In this document: piece by piece, positions 21,683 through 34,337 of the stretch
Numbering within the stretch: the first letter of the stretch is position 1
How the letters are laid out: each line of letters opens with the position of its first letter
NCBI GenBank assembly: GCA_024663395.1
Contig: JANFAH010000034.1
Coordinates: forward strand, 496,001-560,000
Direction of reading: 5' to 3'
DNA: 64,000 bases
Origin: Pisolithus tinctorius
Taxonomy: Eukaryota > Basidiomycota > Agaricomycetes > Boletales > Pisolithaceae
Notes under the pieces: generated by a model
What the model saw: the letters and a program-made list of their open reading frames with translations, nothing else
Databases searched by the model: none
What the model was told of the DNA's origin: nothing
Translations under genes and position numbers: made by a program

Positions 21683-23979
21683 TGTCAAGTCCAGGCCTAC
21701 TCTGACCAACTCCAATGCTAGACAAGGTCTGGGGAGGGTCCAGAAGCAAGTCTGACATGAAGGAACAGAACTCCAACTGGTGGAGTTTTGGCAGGGATGA
21801 AGTCCATCAAAGAAAAGGTGGAGTGGAGTGAGGGCATTGGGTTTAGCTCATGCACTACCCCCTTGCACAATCTCAGCCCTCATATTTCAGAGGTAGAGAC
21901 CAGATGGATAATCAGAGGTACAGTGAGGGACAAAAGTGTTGCAATGTTTGTGAGGTGTGACTTGTTGCTGATGTAGCTTGGGCTATTCTGCACAGATAAT
22001 CATGATACCTATACCATTGGAAAGGGGTGGCTCTAAGCTTTCCAGAGCACTAAGGTACAGTCAAAACAAAGCAATACATGCTGAGATACACCCTATTCTT
22101 TCCAAAAAGTGCATTGCAACACTTTTGTCCCTGACTGGTGAAATCATGAAATGTGACCTTTTGATGGGATTGAGGGCATGGAGGATGGGAAAAAATGATT
22201 ACATAATAAACCACATGATCATCCAGATGATTTGTCAGCATGTAAACAATGACAAACATTGGACTTGTACCATTAATCCTCCCTCTTTTACCACAACTCA
22301 TGAAATCATCTCTCTAGCTCACATGGTCATTTTCTCAAGGAATTCTTATCAAATACTGGTGGCCACCACAGTGCCATCAGTATAACATGCTCTCAGAACC
22401 ATCAGTCCCTTAAAAAACCTGCTGTCAGTCATTTCCTGGACTGTTCCCCCCCCCCCCCCATGCCTGATGTGTTCTGGGACTAATCAGTACTTGGAAGGCT
22501 GAAAATGTTATGAAGGTCAATCTGGCACTTCAGAACATGATGTACAAACCAGTCCCCTCTCAACCAATGCATTTCTGGCACAGGAACACTGATATGGAAG
22601 TTGGGGTGAGACAAAACCTCCTTGTGCTCTGAGCACCATAAGAGGGTTCACTAGATCTTGCTCTGATCTGAACTGTAGATGACTGGGGAAGGATAATTTA
22701 GTCATATGTGACCAATGGAAATATTCAGGGCCAGATGGAAGCACAGGATTCTGCTCCATGGCAGTTCAGTAGCATATCCTTCTGATGACACCCAGGGGTA
22801 AAGAGGATTTTGTCTTGCCCTAACTTCCATATCAGTGTTCCTGTGCCAGAAATGCATTGGTTGAGAGGGGACTGGTTTGTACATCATGTTCTGAAGTGCC
22901 AGATTGACCTTCATAACATTTTCAGCCTTCCAAGTACTGATTAGTCCCAGAACACATCAGGCATGGGGGGGGGGGGGGAACAGTCCAGGAAATGACTGAC
23001 AGCAGGTTTTTTAAGGGACTGATGGTTCTGAGAGCATGTTATACTGATGGCACTGTGGTGGCCACCAGTATTTGATAAGAATTCCTTGAGAAAATGACCA
23101 TGTGAGCTAGAGAGATGATTTCATGAGTTGTGGTAAAAGAGGGAGGATTAATGGTACAAGTCCAATGTTTGTCATTGTTTACATGCTGACAAATCATCTG
23201 GATGATCATGTGGTTTATTATGTAATCATTTTTTCCCATCCTCCATGCCCTCAATCCCATCAAAAGGTCACATTTCATGATTTCACCAGTCAGGGACAAA
23301 AGTGTTGCAATGCACTTTTTGGAAAGAATAGGGTGTATCTCAGCATGTATTGCTTTGTTTTGACTGTACCTTAGTGCTCTGGAAAGCTTAGAGCCACCCC
23401 TTTCCAATGGTATAGGTATCATGATTATCTGTGCAGAATAGCCCAAGCTACATCAGCAACAAGTCACACCTCACAAACATTGCAACACTTTTGTCCCTCA
23501 CTGTAATTCCAACAGACAGAAGTCAGAGACAGAAGGAGTAGGAACTAAGTTGATATTTGTACTGGAGGATAGCAGAGTACAATACATGCTTTTATACTAC
23601 TACAGAGGTACAGTAACTGGAATCAGAACTGACATACAGAGACTCATAAATTTTCAAGTAAAACTTCCTAGACAACAAATGAAGGGTAGATGGAGGACAT
23701 ATGAACAGGTAACATAGTACATCCCAAAAAGGGAACAGTCCAGGTGCTGGACCATGCAGTGTGCACACTGCAGAGTACCTGACTGCATGCTGTCAGGGAG
23801 AAGTCTGAAGGGTGGTCACATGACTCCTCAGAGAATGGTCTGCACAGTCTGGTAGGAGAGCAGAATAAGTCTGACAGCAATCAGAGCAGAGATGGTTTGT
23901 AAATGATAGAAGGTGGGTGGAGTTGGTGTGGAGTGAGTGAATGACTGGTGGAAAAGGGTGCAGAGTAAGTGAGGACTCA
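21683..23979 (-). repeat. 3' LTR of gypsy B, carrying the foldback insertion
   Basis: On the plus strand the LTR begins TGTCAAGTCC at 21683 and ends GAGGACTCA at 23979. Without the 1583-bp foldback and one TA it is 712 bp, identical in length to 32398-33109. Confidence 0.88.
21921..23503. mobile_element. 1.58-kb palindromic foldback element, Tc1/mariner-like ends, TA duplication
   Basis: Two inverted arms of about 690 bp (21921-22615 and 22811-23503) surround a loop of about 195 bp. Termini are CAGTGAGGGACAAAAGTGTT, typical of Tc1/mariner inverted repeats, and TA flanks both sides. The sister LTR at 32633 shows the empty site (GAGGTAATTC). The arms look nearly identical: a 408-base stretch gives the same 135-codon translation from each arm (21978-22385 and 23039-23446). 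Within each arm lies a second inverted terminus (about 22116-22137), so shorter units may be embedded. No transposase is present. Transcription would give a long hairpin RNA. Confidence 0.85.
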
Positions 23980-24184
23980 TGACAGTGCCCCCCCCCCCCC
24001 CTAGGGCCTGAACCCCTGAAGGCTGCATGTACAGGATGAGATCAACATGAGTTGATCATTTGAAATTATTTTGATGCCTTGAGGATAATGGCTTTAGCCA
24101 TGGCAGAGCTCCATCAGAGTCTGAAGAACCACTTAAAAAACACATGTTAGGGTACTGAACCTTCATCCTTTTCCCCCCATCATC

Positions 24185-25374
24185 ATGTCCTCCCAGTGCC
24201 AGAGCAAAACCCCCCAGCCAACCCCTGGCCATGTCCATGACTACTCCCAAGTTGCAGATGAAGAACTGGTTGTCCTCACCAATGACTCCACCAACACCAA
24301 GTGGGAGAAAACCATGGAGAAGGCTCACCGATGAGAGGAGAACAAGCTGAGAGAGAGGGAGTGCGAGGCAGAGCACAAGGCCAAGTGCAAGGAGGCCAAG
24401 AGGTGAAAGGTGGAGGAGGAGAGGTTGGAGGCAGAGCATAGGAAGAGAGTGGAGGAGGAAGAGGAGGCTCAAAGGAAGAAGGTGGCAGAGGAGGAGGCAG
24501 AGAGGCAGATGCAGAGGGCCCAGGCCAGGCAGGATGAGGCTGCACAAAGGTAAGTGGGAGTACCCTGAGTCAGGTGGAGCTGACTCATTTTATTTTTCTT
24601 AGATTATGCAGTGCAGTGTATGACATCACCACCACCCAGAGGGTCCCTGGGACCTCTGTGGTGGTCACTGTGACCAGGAGGCTGCTGTGCACTTGCTGTA
24701 TAGCAAGTAAAATGGCAGGGTAGTGCAAGCCCAGGCAGGGTAAGACCAGGGCCTGCATGCCCTGCAAAAACAAGAAAAAGGTATGTAGTTGGATGAAGGA
24801 GGATGCAGTGGTGGAGCCATCACAGAAGAGAGTGGGGACAGGAAGCTCCTGAGGGGAGAAGAAGGTACTGTGAGGGAAGGGGAAAGAAAAGCTGATGGAG
24901 CCAGAGGAGGTGGATGATAAGTGGGAGGCAGGTGAAGAGGACGAGGAGGAGCCCATGATGCTGCACATGGGTACCTCAAGGGCAGGGGACTCCTCATGGT
25001 GGGTGGAGTGGGAGCAGGAGCAGCAGCTGCAGGCTGTGGAGAGGTATGTGGAGGCACATGAGAGGGCCACAATGGCCTTTGAGAGGATGGCAGCAGCAGC
25101 AGAGTGGATGGCAGAGGTAGTGGAGAGGACAGCCAACGAGTGGGGGACATACCATGCATGAGTGGAGTGGGCAGAGGTGAGGAGGAGGGATGACATGTGT
25201 GAGGCCAGAATGGCTGAGCTCAAGTGCATGGGAGGGGGTTGGAAGAGGCCACAGTCAGAAGCAGCAGAGGACAAGAATGACAAAGTGGATGAAGGTGTGG
25301 ATGGGGAAAATGAGGAAGAGGAGGAGGGTGGTGAAGGACAGCAGGGTGGCAGAGAACAGAGAATGGAGGAGTAG
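24185..25374 (+). pseudogene. Antisense spliced ORF in the 3' region of gypsy B
   Basis: On the strand opposite to gypsy B, from the ATG at 24185, lies a frame with a short N-terminal tail, then a strongly charged coiled coil (about 24300-24549), broken by TGA codons where CGA is likely. An intron with GTAAGT...CTTAG at 24550-24602 follows. The next part has Cys pairs (CTCC near 24690; CMPCKNKKKVC near 24760), a helical stretch (24895-25161) and a Glu/Gly-rich acidic tail to 25374. The plan of coiled coil, intron, Cys cluster and acidic tail matches the antisense ORF of gypsy X at 17838-18900. Function is unknown. Confidence 0.6.
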
Positions 25375-25582
25375 TGTAGTTTTTCTTTCTCTTTTTTTTT
25401 TCTTTTTTTTGTCTTTTTGCTTTTAGTTTGTATTTTTTTGTACTACTATGAAATGGACTTGTGACCTTTTACCTTGTGACTCTGAGAAGTGAGGCAGACA
25501 AGTGGAGAAAATTCTAAGGTACTCAAGGTAGTTCAGTAAGGGGTGGAGTTGGTCTGCAGAGGAGGGTTTCATGGGCAGAGTA

Positions 25583-28500
25583 CTATGGCGGAGGTTGATA
25601 CAGGCCTGGTTTGTGCAGATATTGTTCATGGAAAGTGGTGACTATGTTGGAGGTGTGATCCAACTCAGTTGCAAGCAACCAAGAGGTTTCTTCATTGGTG
25701 TTCTCATAACCAGCCCAGTGGACCAGGTATAAGAGTTGGCAGTGGTGGCCATGGTGGTCCACCTTAGAGTCAAGTATCTCTGACACTTCGTACTCAAGGT
25801 CACCATTGACATCCACTGGTGGAGGTGGAGGTTGTTGTTGGTTTGGGAAAGGGTTCGCTGCTGTGGTTTCCAGTTGAGAGACATGGAAGACTGGATGTAC
25901 TGAGTGCATAGAGTCAGGGAGCTTAAGGGTGATGGAGTGTGAACCTGGCCTGGCCAAGATGGTGAATGGACCTAAGTACTTTTCACAGAGTTTTTCCAAA
26001 GGGCAGGTGGAGTGGAAGTACTTGGCTTTGACATAGGCCTGTTCTGTGACCTTGAACTCAGGTGGAGGTATGTGTTTGGCAGCTGCTGGACCCTGGTGGT
26101 GCTGCTGAGTGGTGGACATTTCAGAGTGGAGGAAGTCATGAAGGGTGGAGAGCTCAGCAACATAGCTGTGAGCCCAGGGAGAGGTGAAGTCTTGGTCAGG
26201 GACCACAGACAGGTTTGGATGATATCCCTTGTTAGCAAAGAAGGGAGAAACTCCAGTTGTCACACTTGGTGTGTTGTTAAAAGCAAACTCCACTAGGGGT
26301 AAGAGCTCAGCCCAGTTGTCTTGTTGGTAGTTACAGTAGACATGGAGGTACTGTTTGAGGGTCTGGTTTGTCCACTTGGTCTGGCCATCACCTTCTGGGT
26401 GGTAACCTGAAGTGAAGTGAAGACACATGTCAAGGGCCTTTCCTAGAGAGCAGAAGAAGTGAGAGACAAACTCAGGACCTCTGTCAGAGGTGACATTAGC
26501 AGGTACTCCATGCTTAGAGAAGACATGGGTAAGGAAGAGCTTAGTGAGTTTGGTGGAGGTGATGGAGTTGTGGGTGGGGATGAACACTGCTTGCTTTGAG
26601 AGGCAGTCCACTACCATGAGGATGGCAGAGTAACCATTGGAGTTGGGGAGGTGTTCAATGAAGTCCATGGAGATGGAGTTCCAAGGTCTCTCTGGCATGG
26701 GGAGTTGCCTCAGTAGACCATAGGGGCAGTGATGCAGAGTTTTGCTTCATCCACAGGTGGTGCAGGACCTGACATATGCTTTCATGTCAGAGCAGAGGTT
26801 AGGCCACACATAGTCTCTGTGGACGAGTTAGTTCCAGGGTGTGGTTTTGCCCAAAATGGCCTGCTAGATGTTGGTCATGCTTGAACTGAAGCACTCAGAG
26901 GCAGAGATCATCAATGTCAGGGACAAAGATGTGACCATCAAGGCAGAGTAGACCATCAGAGTCCAGGGACCACCAAGGCTTAGTTGGAGTTGGAAGATGA
27001 CTGGCAGAGACAGGGTCGGATGGTAGGGTGGAGATGATGTTGGAGTGCAAGCACTCAACATTGAAGACCATGGTGGCACAGAGCACAGGTGCCATGAGGG
27101 TAGTGGTATGGAGGGACAATGCAAGTTGCTCCTGTGTAAACATAGGGTGGAGATTGTGAGGATTTACCTGTGTGTAGTCCCTATCCCCCCCTTTTGGGTA
27201 GACATCCCAACAGCACATAAGTGCATCAGGCTTGGCTCCTAAGCAGCCAGGTTGGAAGCAGATAGAGAGATTAAACTGGGAAAGGTACTCCAACCAGTGG
27301 GCCTGTCAATGAGTGAGAACCTTAGAGGTGGAAAAGTACTCAATGTTCTTGTGGCCTGTTACTACTAGGTAATGCCACCAATGGTGGAAGGCCTCAAAGA
27401 TTGGAAGGCCTCAAAGATGGCCAACAGCTCCTCGTCATGGGTATCATAGTTGAGTTCTGGTGCAGTCATGGTGTGGGAGTAGAAAGCAACTGGGCAGAGT
27501 TCACTGTCAGAGCAGGTGAGCAACAAAATACCAGCAATGGCATAGTTGGAGGCATCAGTTTCAACTGTAAGTGGAGTGTCAGGAACCCAATGAGTGAGAA
27601 CAGGAGCAGAGCTGAAGGCATCCTTCAGGCAGAGGAAGGCGGAGCAGCACTCCTCAGAAAAGTTCCAAGGAGTGCCCTTTCATGTGAGGCAAGTGAGCAG
27701 GACAACGATGTTGGAGTAGTTATTAATGAATCATCTATAGAAGTTTGCGAAGCTGAGGAAGGACTGGATGTCTTGCACCTTCTGTGGCTCAGGCCAGTTG
27801 CAGACTGCCTGAACCTTCTTGGCAGACATGGTGAGACCAGAGGGAGAGAGAATGTAGCTGAGGTACTTGATGAAGTCAGAGTGGAACTTGCACTTCTCTG
27901 GCTTGGCATAAAGACCATGCTTTCGAAGGTGGCAGAGTACCTCTTTTACATGTTGGCAGTGCAACTCCATGTCCTGTGAATAAATTAGGATGTCATCAAG
28001 GTATACCACAACACAGACATCAAGCATGTCCGCAAAGATACTATTAATGAATTGCTGGAAAGCCACAGGCATGTTAGTCAGACTGAAGGGCATTACCCAC
28101 CACTCATAAGAACCATAATGAGTGTGGAAAGCAGTTTTCCATTCATTGCCATCTGTGATGCAGACCAGACGATAGGCATGGCAGAGGTCGACCTTGGTGT
28201 AGACTTTGGTGTGGCTTGGAGAGTCAAGCAGGTCAGAGATGAGCAGCAGTGGATAGTGATCTTTTTTCATGATTTTATTAAGCCCTTGATAGTCTATGCA
28301 GAGGTGGAGTGAACCATCCTTCTTCTTTACGAAGAGGACAGGGGCACCATGAGCAGAGGTGGACTGCTTGATGAAGCTGTAGCCAAGATGCTCATCAATG
28401 AAGGTGCAGAGAGCTTCAAGCTTGGGCGGAGACAGAGAGTAGATCATGCCAATGGGCAGAGAGGCTCCTTCCTTGAGGTCAATCTTGAGATTGAATGAGC

Positions 28501-29197
28501 AGTGTGGCAGAAGTTCAGTAGCCTTGTCTTTACTAAAGACATCAGCAAACTCATGATACTCAGGAGGGACTGAAGAGAGGTCAGGAGGTGGAGAAGAAGT
28601 GGAGGACACATGAAGCCTCACATCATCAGCAGAGAGCTGCAAGTGGAACTGTCTAGAGCTGGGGAGCATGCAGGCTCTGACATATGTGGCAGCACTGATG
28701 AGTGAGACAAGCAGAGCAGAGCATGGAGAGTCTGTTGGAGGTGCAGTTGGAGCTGCAAACAGAGCAGAGGTCACAGTGGAGGGTGATGGAGGCACCTGGG
28801 GCATTGGCATTCCCTGTAGTGGTGGTTTAAATGATATACTGCCCAGTACCCAGTCAATTGACAGATTGAAGTGGGTGAGCCAGTTGTGTCCTAATACCAG
28901 CAAACAAGAAGAATCCAACAGAGTAATGTAAAATGAAATGGAGTTGACATCACTGGAAGGATAGCAGAGGGAAAGATCTACTTCTTGGGAAATGACAGCA
29001 TTTGTACTACCATCAAACAAGCAGAGCAGAATTGGCAGAGAAATGGAGGAAACAGGAATAGCATATTTTTTGATTATGGACAGGTCTACAAAACAATCAG
29101 AAGAGCCAGAATCAATCAACACAGAAACAGTATCAACAGAATAGTCAAGAAGAGTTACAGATGGAAGTAAAGAATTGGGTCTAGAAAGAGCAGACAT
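25583..29197 (-). pseudogene. pol of gypsy B: protease, RT, RNase H, integrase, chromodomain
   Basis: Minus-strand pol starts with protease (VLIDSGSSDCFVD, with the usual DSG), then RT (29197-27731, with KKKDGSLHLCIDY, VYLDDILIYS). A stop follows FANFYR at 27731. RNase H (TDASNYAIAGIL, THDEELLAIFEAF, about 27560-27400) and the integrase zinc region (27293-26895) are in broken frames. The integrase core (26698-25900; MDFIEHLPNS, TSDRGPEF, PEGDGQTKWTNQTL) runs into a chromodomain (about 25800-25640; YEVSEILDSKVDH, YLVHWAGYEN). The chromodomain normally targets integration to modified histones. Multiple stops make it inactive. Confidence 0.88.
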
Positions 29198-29274
29198 GTT
29201 GAGTTGGATGTCTGGTTGTGCACAGTTGGGATCAATGCTTCCTCCAGGCTGTGCAAGCTCCCTTGAGGAGTGGA

Positions 29275-32200
29275 CTACTTTTTTGGCTCTGCCTTCTCCA
29301 CAGGCAGAGGAGGCGGAGTTCCAGCCATAGCTGCATGGGCTTTGGCTGTGTGGGAGGTAGACTTGGGGCAGTCCTTAGCAGAGTGGCCAGCCTTGCCACA
29401 GAAGAGGCAGAGGTTGTTTTTCATCCTACACTGGTGTTCAGTGGAGGTGAGTTTGCCATCCTTACCCAGGAGGTGGGCAATGTCAGACTTGGGTGGATCT
29501 TTCTGTTTGCCCTTGCCCTTGGCATTGGACCTTGGAGCAGAGGTGGAGGATGATGACTTAGACTTGTTGTTGGAGTTGGAGGACTGCAACTTGTCAGTGG
29601 CAGACTTGGTGGTGCACAAGACCTCCACTTTATGCTCCCAGTAGCATGCATTGATGGTTTGGGTGAGTTCACGGAGTTGTGTGAGGGTAGATGGTTTTCT
29701 GATGTTGGCAATCTTGTCCTTGATGCAGTCTGGAAGTCTGCTATAGAAGTGGTGGCAGAGTGTGCCAACACCATAGTCTTTGACCTGTGAAGCCCAATGA
29801 TTGAACTCCACAACATATTTGGTAATCCAAGAACTGTCTTTCATAGTAAGGTTCTTGAGTTGCTGGATGGTGTCTGCTATGGCATCATGCAGACTGAAAT
29901 TAGTTGTGAGCTCTTGTAAGAACTCATGATAGTCATCCATCCAGAGTGGATGGTCATAATTGTTGGGGTTTAGTAGGTCTGGCTTGAACCATGCCAGAGT
30001 CATACCCTTAAGGTAAGACTGAGTGAAGGTAACCTTTGCCCTGTCAGAGCAGAATGTGTGGGGGCAGTCTTGAAAGTTCAGCTTGCATTGTATGAGGAAC
30101 TTGTGGAGTTTCTTTGGGTTGGAGCTGTCAAAGGTGTTGGGCTCATGGACCTTGGTTTTTGGAGCAGAGTCTCCAATGCACAAGCTGGACCATGCAAGCA
30201 CATGGACAGCTCTAGCAAGAGCTACAAGGGGATCCTCTGGCAGTGTGAGTCAAAGTGTGGTTCAGTGGTGGAAACCAACCAAAACCAACACAAAAGACAA
30301 TAAGAGCGAGTGGTGGTGTGCCTATACAGTACCTAGATGGTAGAACCTGTTATCCAGGTGGGTTTTTGTGAGCTACAACACTCAAAGACAAGTGCTGAGG
30401 GTTGGGGGTGCTCCTGACAAAGGAGCAGGAATGTGAGAGGAAGCGATAGGGTAGACTGCTGTCAGCCTACAGAAGGATGGATGGTGACTTAATTCAATGT
30501 TCTGAGCTGCACTGAGCTCAGGGAGGACTTGGAGCAAAGTATATTGATGATAGATGATGATAAGTGAAGTAGATGATAGTTGGACCCTTAATAAAGTCTC
30601 AACTATCGAAGCTGCTGAATGATTTACTGAGTGATGATGAATTGCAAGCAAGAGGGGCTCTCTGATGTCTTCTTTTTTTCAGCTATCTAAGTACAGTGAT
30701 TTATATACAGTACAGGGGCATTGCCTATGGAAAACAAGGTTCAAACACTTGGTAAGTGATTGGTAACTGATGAGTAAGGAATGTAAGTGGTGGGTAATCA
30801 TCTTAGAAAGCATTGGTGAGCATTGGTAAGGATAAGCAAGCCAAAAAACAAAGAATCAGTAAGCAAAGTCAAAAGATTGGTAAGTATTGGCAATAGGTGA
30901 GTCAAAGACAGTCAGAATGTCAAAGTATGAGTCAAGTAATGTCAGGAACTGGGAAAGCGCACTGGAATCACATTAGGGGGAGGCTGTGCATGTCACATCT
31001 CGAAGAGATTGCCTCTGGGCCAAAGTGGGATGACAGAGAGGCAGTGCTGATCTGATGCCAATATAGTACATCCAAAAGCAGACAGGGTGAGTCAGATGTC
31101 AACAGGGGTCAAGCTTTGGGGGTATGTGGGATGACAGGAGCATAAGGGATTGCAACTTTCCCCCCTTAACTGTCCTCTCAGTGAAGCAAGTAAAAACTGC
31201 ATGAATGAGGCTCTGTTGGAAGAGAGGACAAAGGTGGAGCATCTTCTGCTGTATCTTGCAATAAGGAGGCAAGATGTGCATCATACTTGTCATGGATGCA
31301 ATCAGGGAGAGTGGAGAACAGTAGATTATACTGTAGCTGTCACAATTTTGGAAGAATGATGGACAAGACTGGTATGAAGATGTTGCAGGGAGCAGGGAGG
31401 AAGGATCCATATGCTTCTTGGACTGGAGAGACTGAAACAACCACATAAGACCTTTCCAAGTGAATGACAGACCTGAGGCAACCAAAGAATGTCCTCCTAG
31501 AGGTCATACTGACAAAAAGAATGTGCTGTCCAAGCTGGATGGGCTGAGAGGGGGCAGACGAGGATGGGATGTACCAGGATGCTTCAGGACAGAAGCTAGT
31601 AGGAACTCCTGGTAGATATATGTAGCCATTGTCCCTAGCAAAGGGGACAAGCAAAATGATTGATGTGGAGGTGGCCATATCAGAAGAATTAGTGAAATGA
31701 GCATCTTTTGGAGGGAGTGCTGTAGAAACATGTGGAGTGCATGAATCCTTTCCAATTTTGGAAGGTAGGATCATGTAGCTGAGCACTACAAGCGAGTGTG
31801 GGAATGGTGATGGTATCTGCAGAATTGGTGGAGATATGTTGAAAACCAGAATGCTGTACATGGGTGCTTAACTCACTTCCTTCCTTTTTCTTTGGCACTG
31901 ACAACTTGTTCTTGTGCAAGGGATGACTGCCAACATTTCTGGCTGTCCTTCTTCACATGAGGGCTATGGTCTTCATCTCCATTCATCAGCTGCATCCATG
32001 TCCACCTCACCAAACACCTTTGGTGTGTGCCAGCAGCTCAGCTGGGTCTTTGGGGATATCTCCATCACTGCTGCCCCTGCCATCAGGATCACCATCAGGA
32101 TCATTAGGATCAGGGTCAGGATCATCACCTTGGTTATGAGGAGACAGAGTATGGAAGGTTGTTGGGTGGAGGTTGGAGTGACCAGCCTGTGAAGCACTTT

Positions 32201-32339
32201 CACCTTCAGCACAAGAGCAGTGTCGAGTGGAGAAGGATTGGAATTGTTTGACAACAGAAGGGAGTCGATGCAGATTAGCTAGTGCTGCAGCGAGGTTCTC
32301 AGCAACCTCTCTCTGGGATTGAGCTCAAGTTCTCATCAT
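29275..32339 (-). pseudogene. gag of gypsy B, interrupted by E copy 3
   Basis: The start codon is at 32339 (MMRT, then TGA where CGA fits, then AQSQREVAENLA). An Asp/Pro-rich stretch (DDPDPDPNDPDGD) leads to PAELL, where E copy 3 cuts in (30244-32032). The frame resumes with PEDPLVALARAVHVLAWSS and stays open to 29275 through the capsid region (WFKPDLLN, HHFYSRLPDCIKDKI) and a CCHC zinc knuckle (CLFCGKAGHSAKDC). The two halves fit together if E and one copy of the CTGC duplication are removed. Confidence 0.85.
30244..32032 (-). mobile_element. E element, copy 3 (full, 1.79 kb), with 4-bp target duplication
   Basis: Minus-strand insertion starts TGGCACACACC (32032) and ends GACTCACA (30244). 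It is flanked by the 4-bp duplication CTGC in element sense (plus-strand GCAG at 32033-32036 and 30240-30243). It matches copy 2 end to end, including the TATATAA box (near 30700) and the frame at 31861-31340, which stops earlier than in copy 2. The exact duplication shows that E inserts as a unit. A 4-bp duplication with TG...CA ends supports a solo LTR. No internal region or partner element is in the window. Confidence 0.8.
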
Positions 32340-32397
32340 GGTGTAAGTTTTTTGGAAGACAGAAAGCAAGATCATACAAGTGTGAGTACAAATATAC

Positions 32398-33109
32398 TGT
32401 CAAGTCCAGGCCTACTCTGACCAACTCTGATGCTAGACAAGGTCTGGGGAGGGTCCAGAAGCAAGTCTGACATGAAGGAACAGAACTCTGACTGGTGGAG
32501 TTTTGGCAGGGATGAAGTCCACTGAAGAAAAGGCAGAGCAGAGTGAGGGCATTGGGTTTAGCTCATGTGCACCCCCTTGCACAATCTCAGCCCTTGTATT
32601 TCAGAGGTAGAGATCAGATGGATAGTTGGAGGTAATTCTGACAGACAGAAGTCAGAGACAGAAGGAGTAGGAACTAAGTTGATATTCATACTGGAGGATA
32701 GTGGAGTATGATACATGCTTTTATACTACTACAGAGGTACAGTAACCAGAATCAGAACTGACATACAGAGACTCATAAAATTTTCAAGTAAAACTTCCTA
32801 GACAATGAATGAAGGGTAGACAGAGGACATATGAACAGGTAACATAGTACATCCCAAAAAGGGAACAGTCCAGGCACTGGACCATGTGGTGTGCACACTG
32901 CAGAGTACCTGACTGCATGCTGTCAGGGAGAAGTCCAAAGGGTGGTCACATGACTCCTCAGAGAACAGTCTGCATGGTCTGGTAGGAGAGCAGAATAAGT
33001 CTGACAGCAGTCCAAGTGGAGATGGTTTGTAAATGATAGAAGGTGGGCAGAGTTGGTGTGGAGTGAGTGAATGACCAGCGGAAAAGGGTGCAGAGTAAGT
33101 GAGGACTCA
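32398..33109 (-). repeat. 5' LTR of gypsy B
   Basis: On the plus strand it runs from TGTCAAGTCC to GAGGACTCA, 712 bp, without the foldback. It serves as the empty site for the 21921-23503 insertion (GAGGTAATTC at about 32633). Confidence 0.9.
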
Positions 33110-34337
33110 GGATGAATGCATGGTCATGACAAATGGCAGAAAACAATCAGCTCAAATGATGAAAAAACTTGAGCATTACTGGCACAACAAAAGCTATCTC
33201 ATCATTGATGAGATGTCAATGGTCTCATGTCCTTTATTGGTGAAAGTGTCCAACATCATATGTCACACGCAAACAGTCACAGATGCCACATCAACTGACC
33301 TTCTGTTCGGTGGGCTGAACATCATCTTGGTAGGTGACTTCCATCAATTCCCCCCAGTGGCTACAAAAGCATTGGCACTGTTATTTTGACCATGTAATGT
33401 GGAAAAAGATACACATGAGGAACTTGTGGGTTGGCATATTTATGAACAGTTCAATGTCATAGTGCACCTGAAGACTCAGGTAAGTGTCACCAATGCCGAT
33501 TGGATCAATCTCCTGCATCACATCCACAATGGCAGTTGCACTGAATGTGAGATAAACATGCTTTGTGGCCTTGTGATGGGAAGTCCTACATGTCCTCCAA
33601 CTGACTTTAGATCCTTGCCTTGGAAAGAAGCTGTGTTGGTAACACCATGGCATGCCATGCAGATGGAGTGGAACACAATGATGGCAAAAGAATGAGCAGG
33701 CATGGAAGGTTTATCACTCATCAGCTGTCCTGCACAGGACACCATAGGAGGTTGTGCACTCACCTTGCCTGAGAGATTTGCCATGGCTGCCAATCCAAAA
33801 AGCAGGTGTGGGCACAATCAACTTGAGCAAGGAGGGCTATCAGATGAGGTGGTCCTTGCCATTGGCATGGATGTGATGGTGACATTTAATGTCACAATGG
33901 ATATCAACATGGCAAATGGGGTGTGAGGCTGCATTGTTGACATCATGCTTGACATGAGGGAGACTGCCAACAGCCCACTGAACAACATGATTCAGCTGCA
34001 TTATCCTCCTTTGTATGTGCTTGTGGAGATGAAGCATACCAAAGTGAAGACTCTACCAGGGTTGCATGTGGGGGTGCTGCCAGTGATGCCTATCTGTAGA
34101 ACATTCTCCATCACAACAGCTGCTGGCAAGCAATCAACAATAACCCAAATGCAGTTGCCAATAACACCTGCCTATGCTTTCATGGATTATCATGCCCAAG
34201 CCCAAACACTGGAACACTGCATGGTTGACATCAGCATGCCTCCTAGTGGTCAGCTGACACCATTCAATGCATATGTCACACTGTCTCGTAGCCAAGGGCA
34301 TGACATGATCTGGCTTCTAAGAGACTTCAATGACTGA
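33110..34337 (+). pseudogene. PIF1-like (Helitron-type) DNA helicase, C-terminal fragment
   Basis: Plus-strand frames hold PIF1-family motifs: Walker B region (LIIDEMSMVS, about 33200), motif III (ILVGDFHQFPPV, about 33330), and the C-terminal motifs near 34160-34337 (PAYAFMDYHAQAQTLEH, NAYVTLSRSQGHD, LLRDF). The Walker A part is missing because gypsy B begins immediately to the left. In-frame stops lie at 33387, 33693 and 33925. In fungi such helicases occur alone or as part of Helitron Rep/helicase proteins. No Rep domain or Helitron ends were found here, so the source is open. Confidence 0.75.

Larger units (their letters stand above)
21683..33109 (-). mobile_element. Ty3/gypsy chromodomain retrotransposon B, full structure but decayed
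   Basis: The element lies on the minus strand between two 712-bp LTRs (5' LTR 32398-33109; 3' LTR 21683-23979 once the foldback at 21921-23503 is removed). The order is gag (32339-29275), pol (29197-25583) and a 3' region with an antisense ORF (24185-25374). A G-run tract of about 14 G on the element strand (plus-strand C run near 23987-24001) lies just inside the 3' LTR and may be the polypurine tract. An E element sits in gag. Flanks AATGG (left) and GGATG (right) are not a clean duplication. Stops in gag and pol show it is dead. Confidence 0.85.

Noticed and set aside
21978..22385. 135-codon frame, repeated on the other strand at 23039-23446, as a protein gene
   Set aside because: It is a by-product of the identical arms of the foldback element. 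It shows no domain and its single-arm relative at 34620 has a broken frame.
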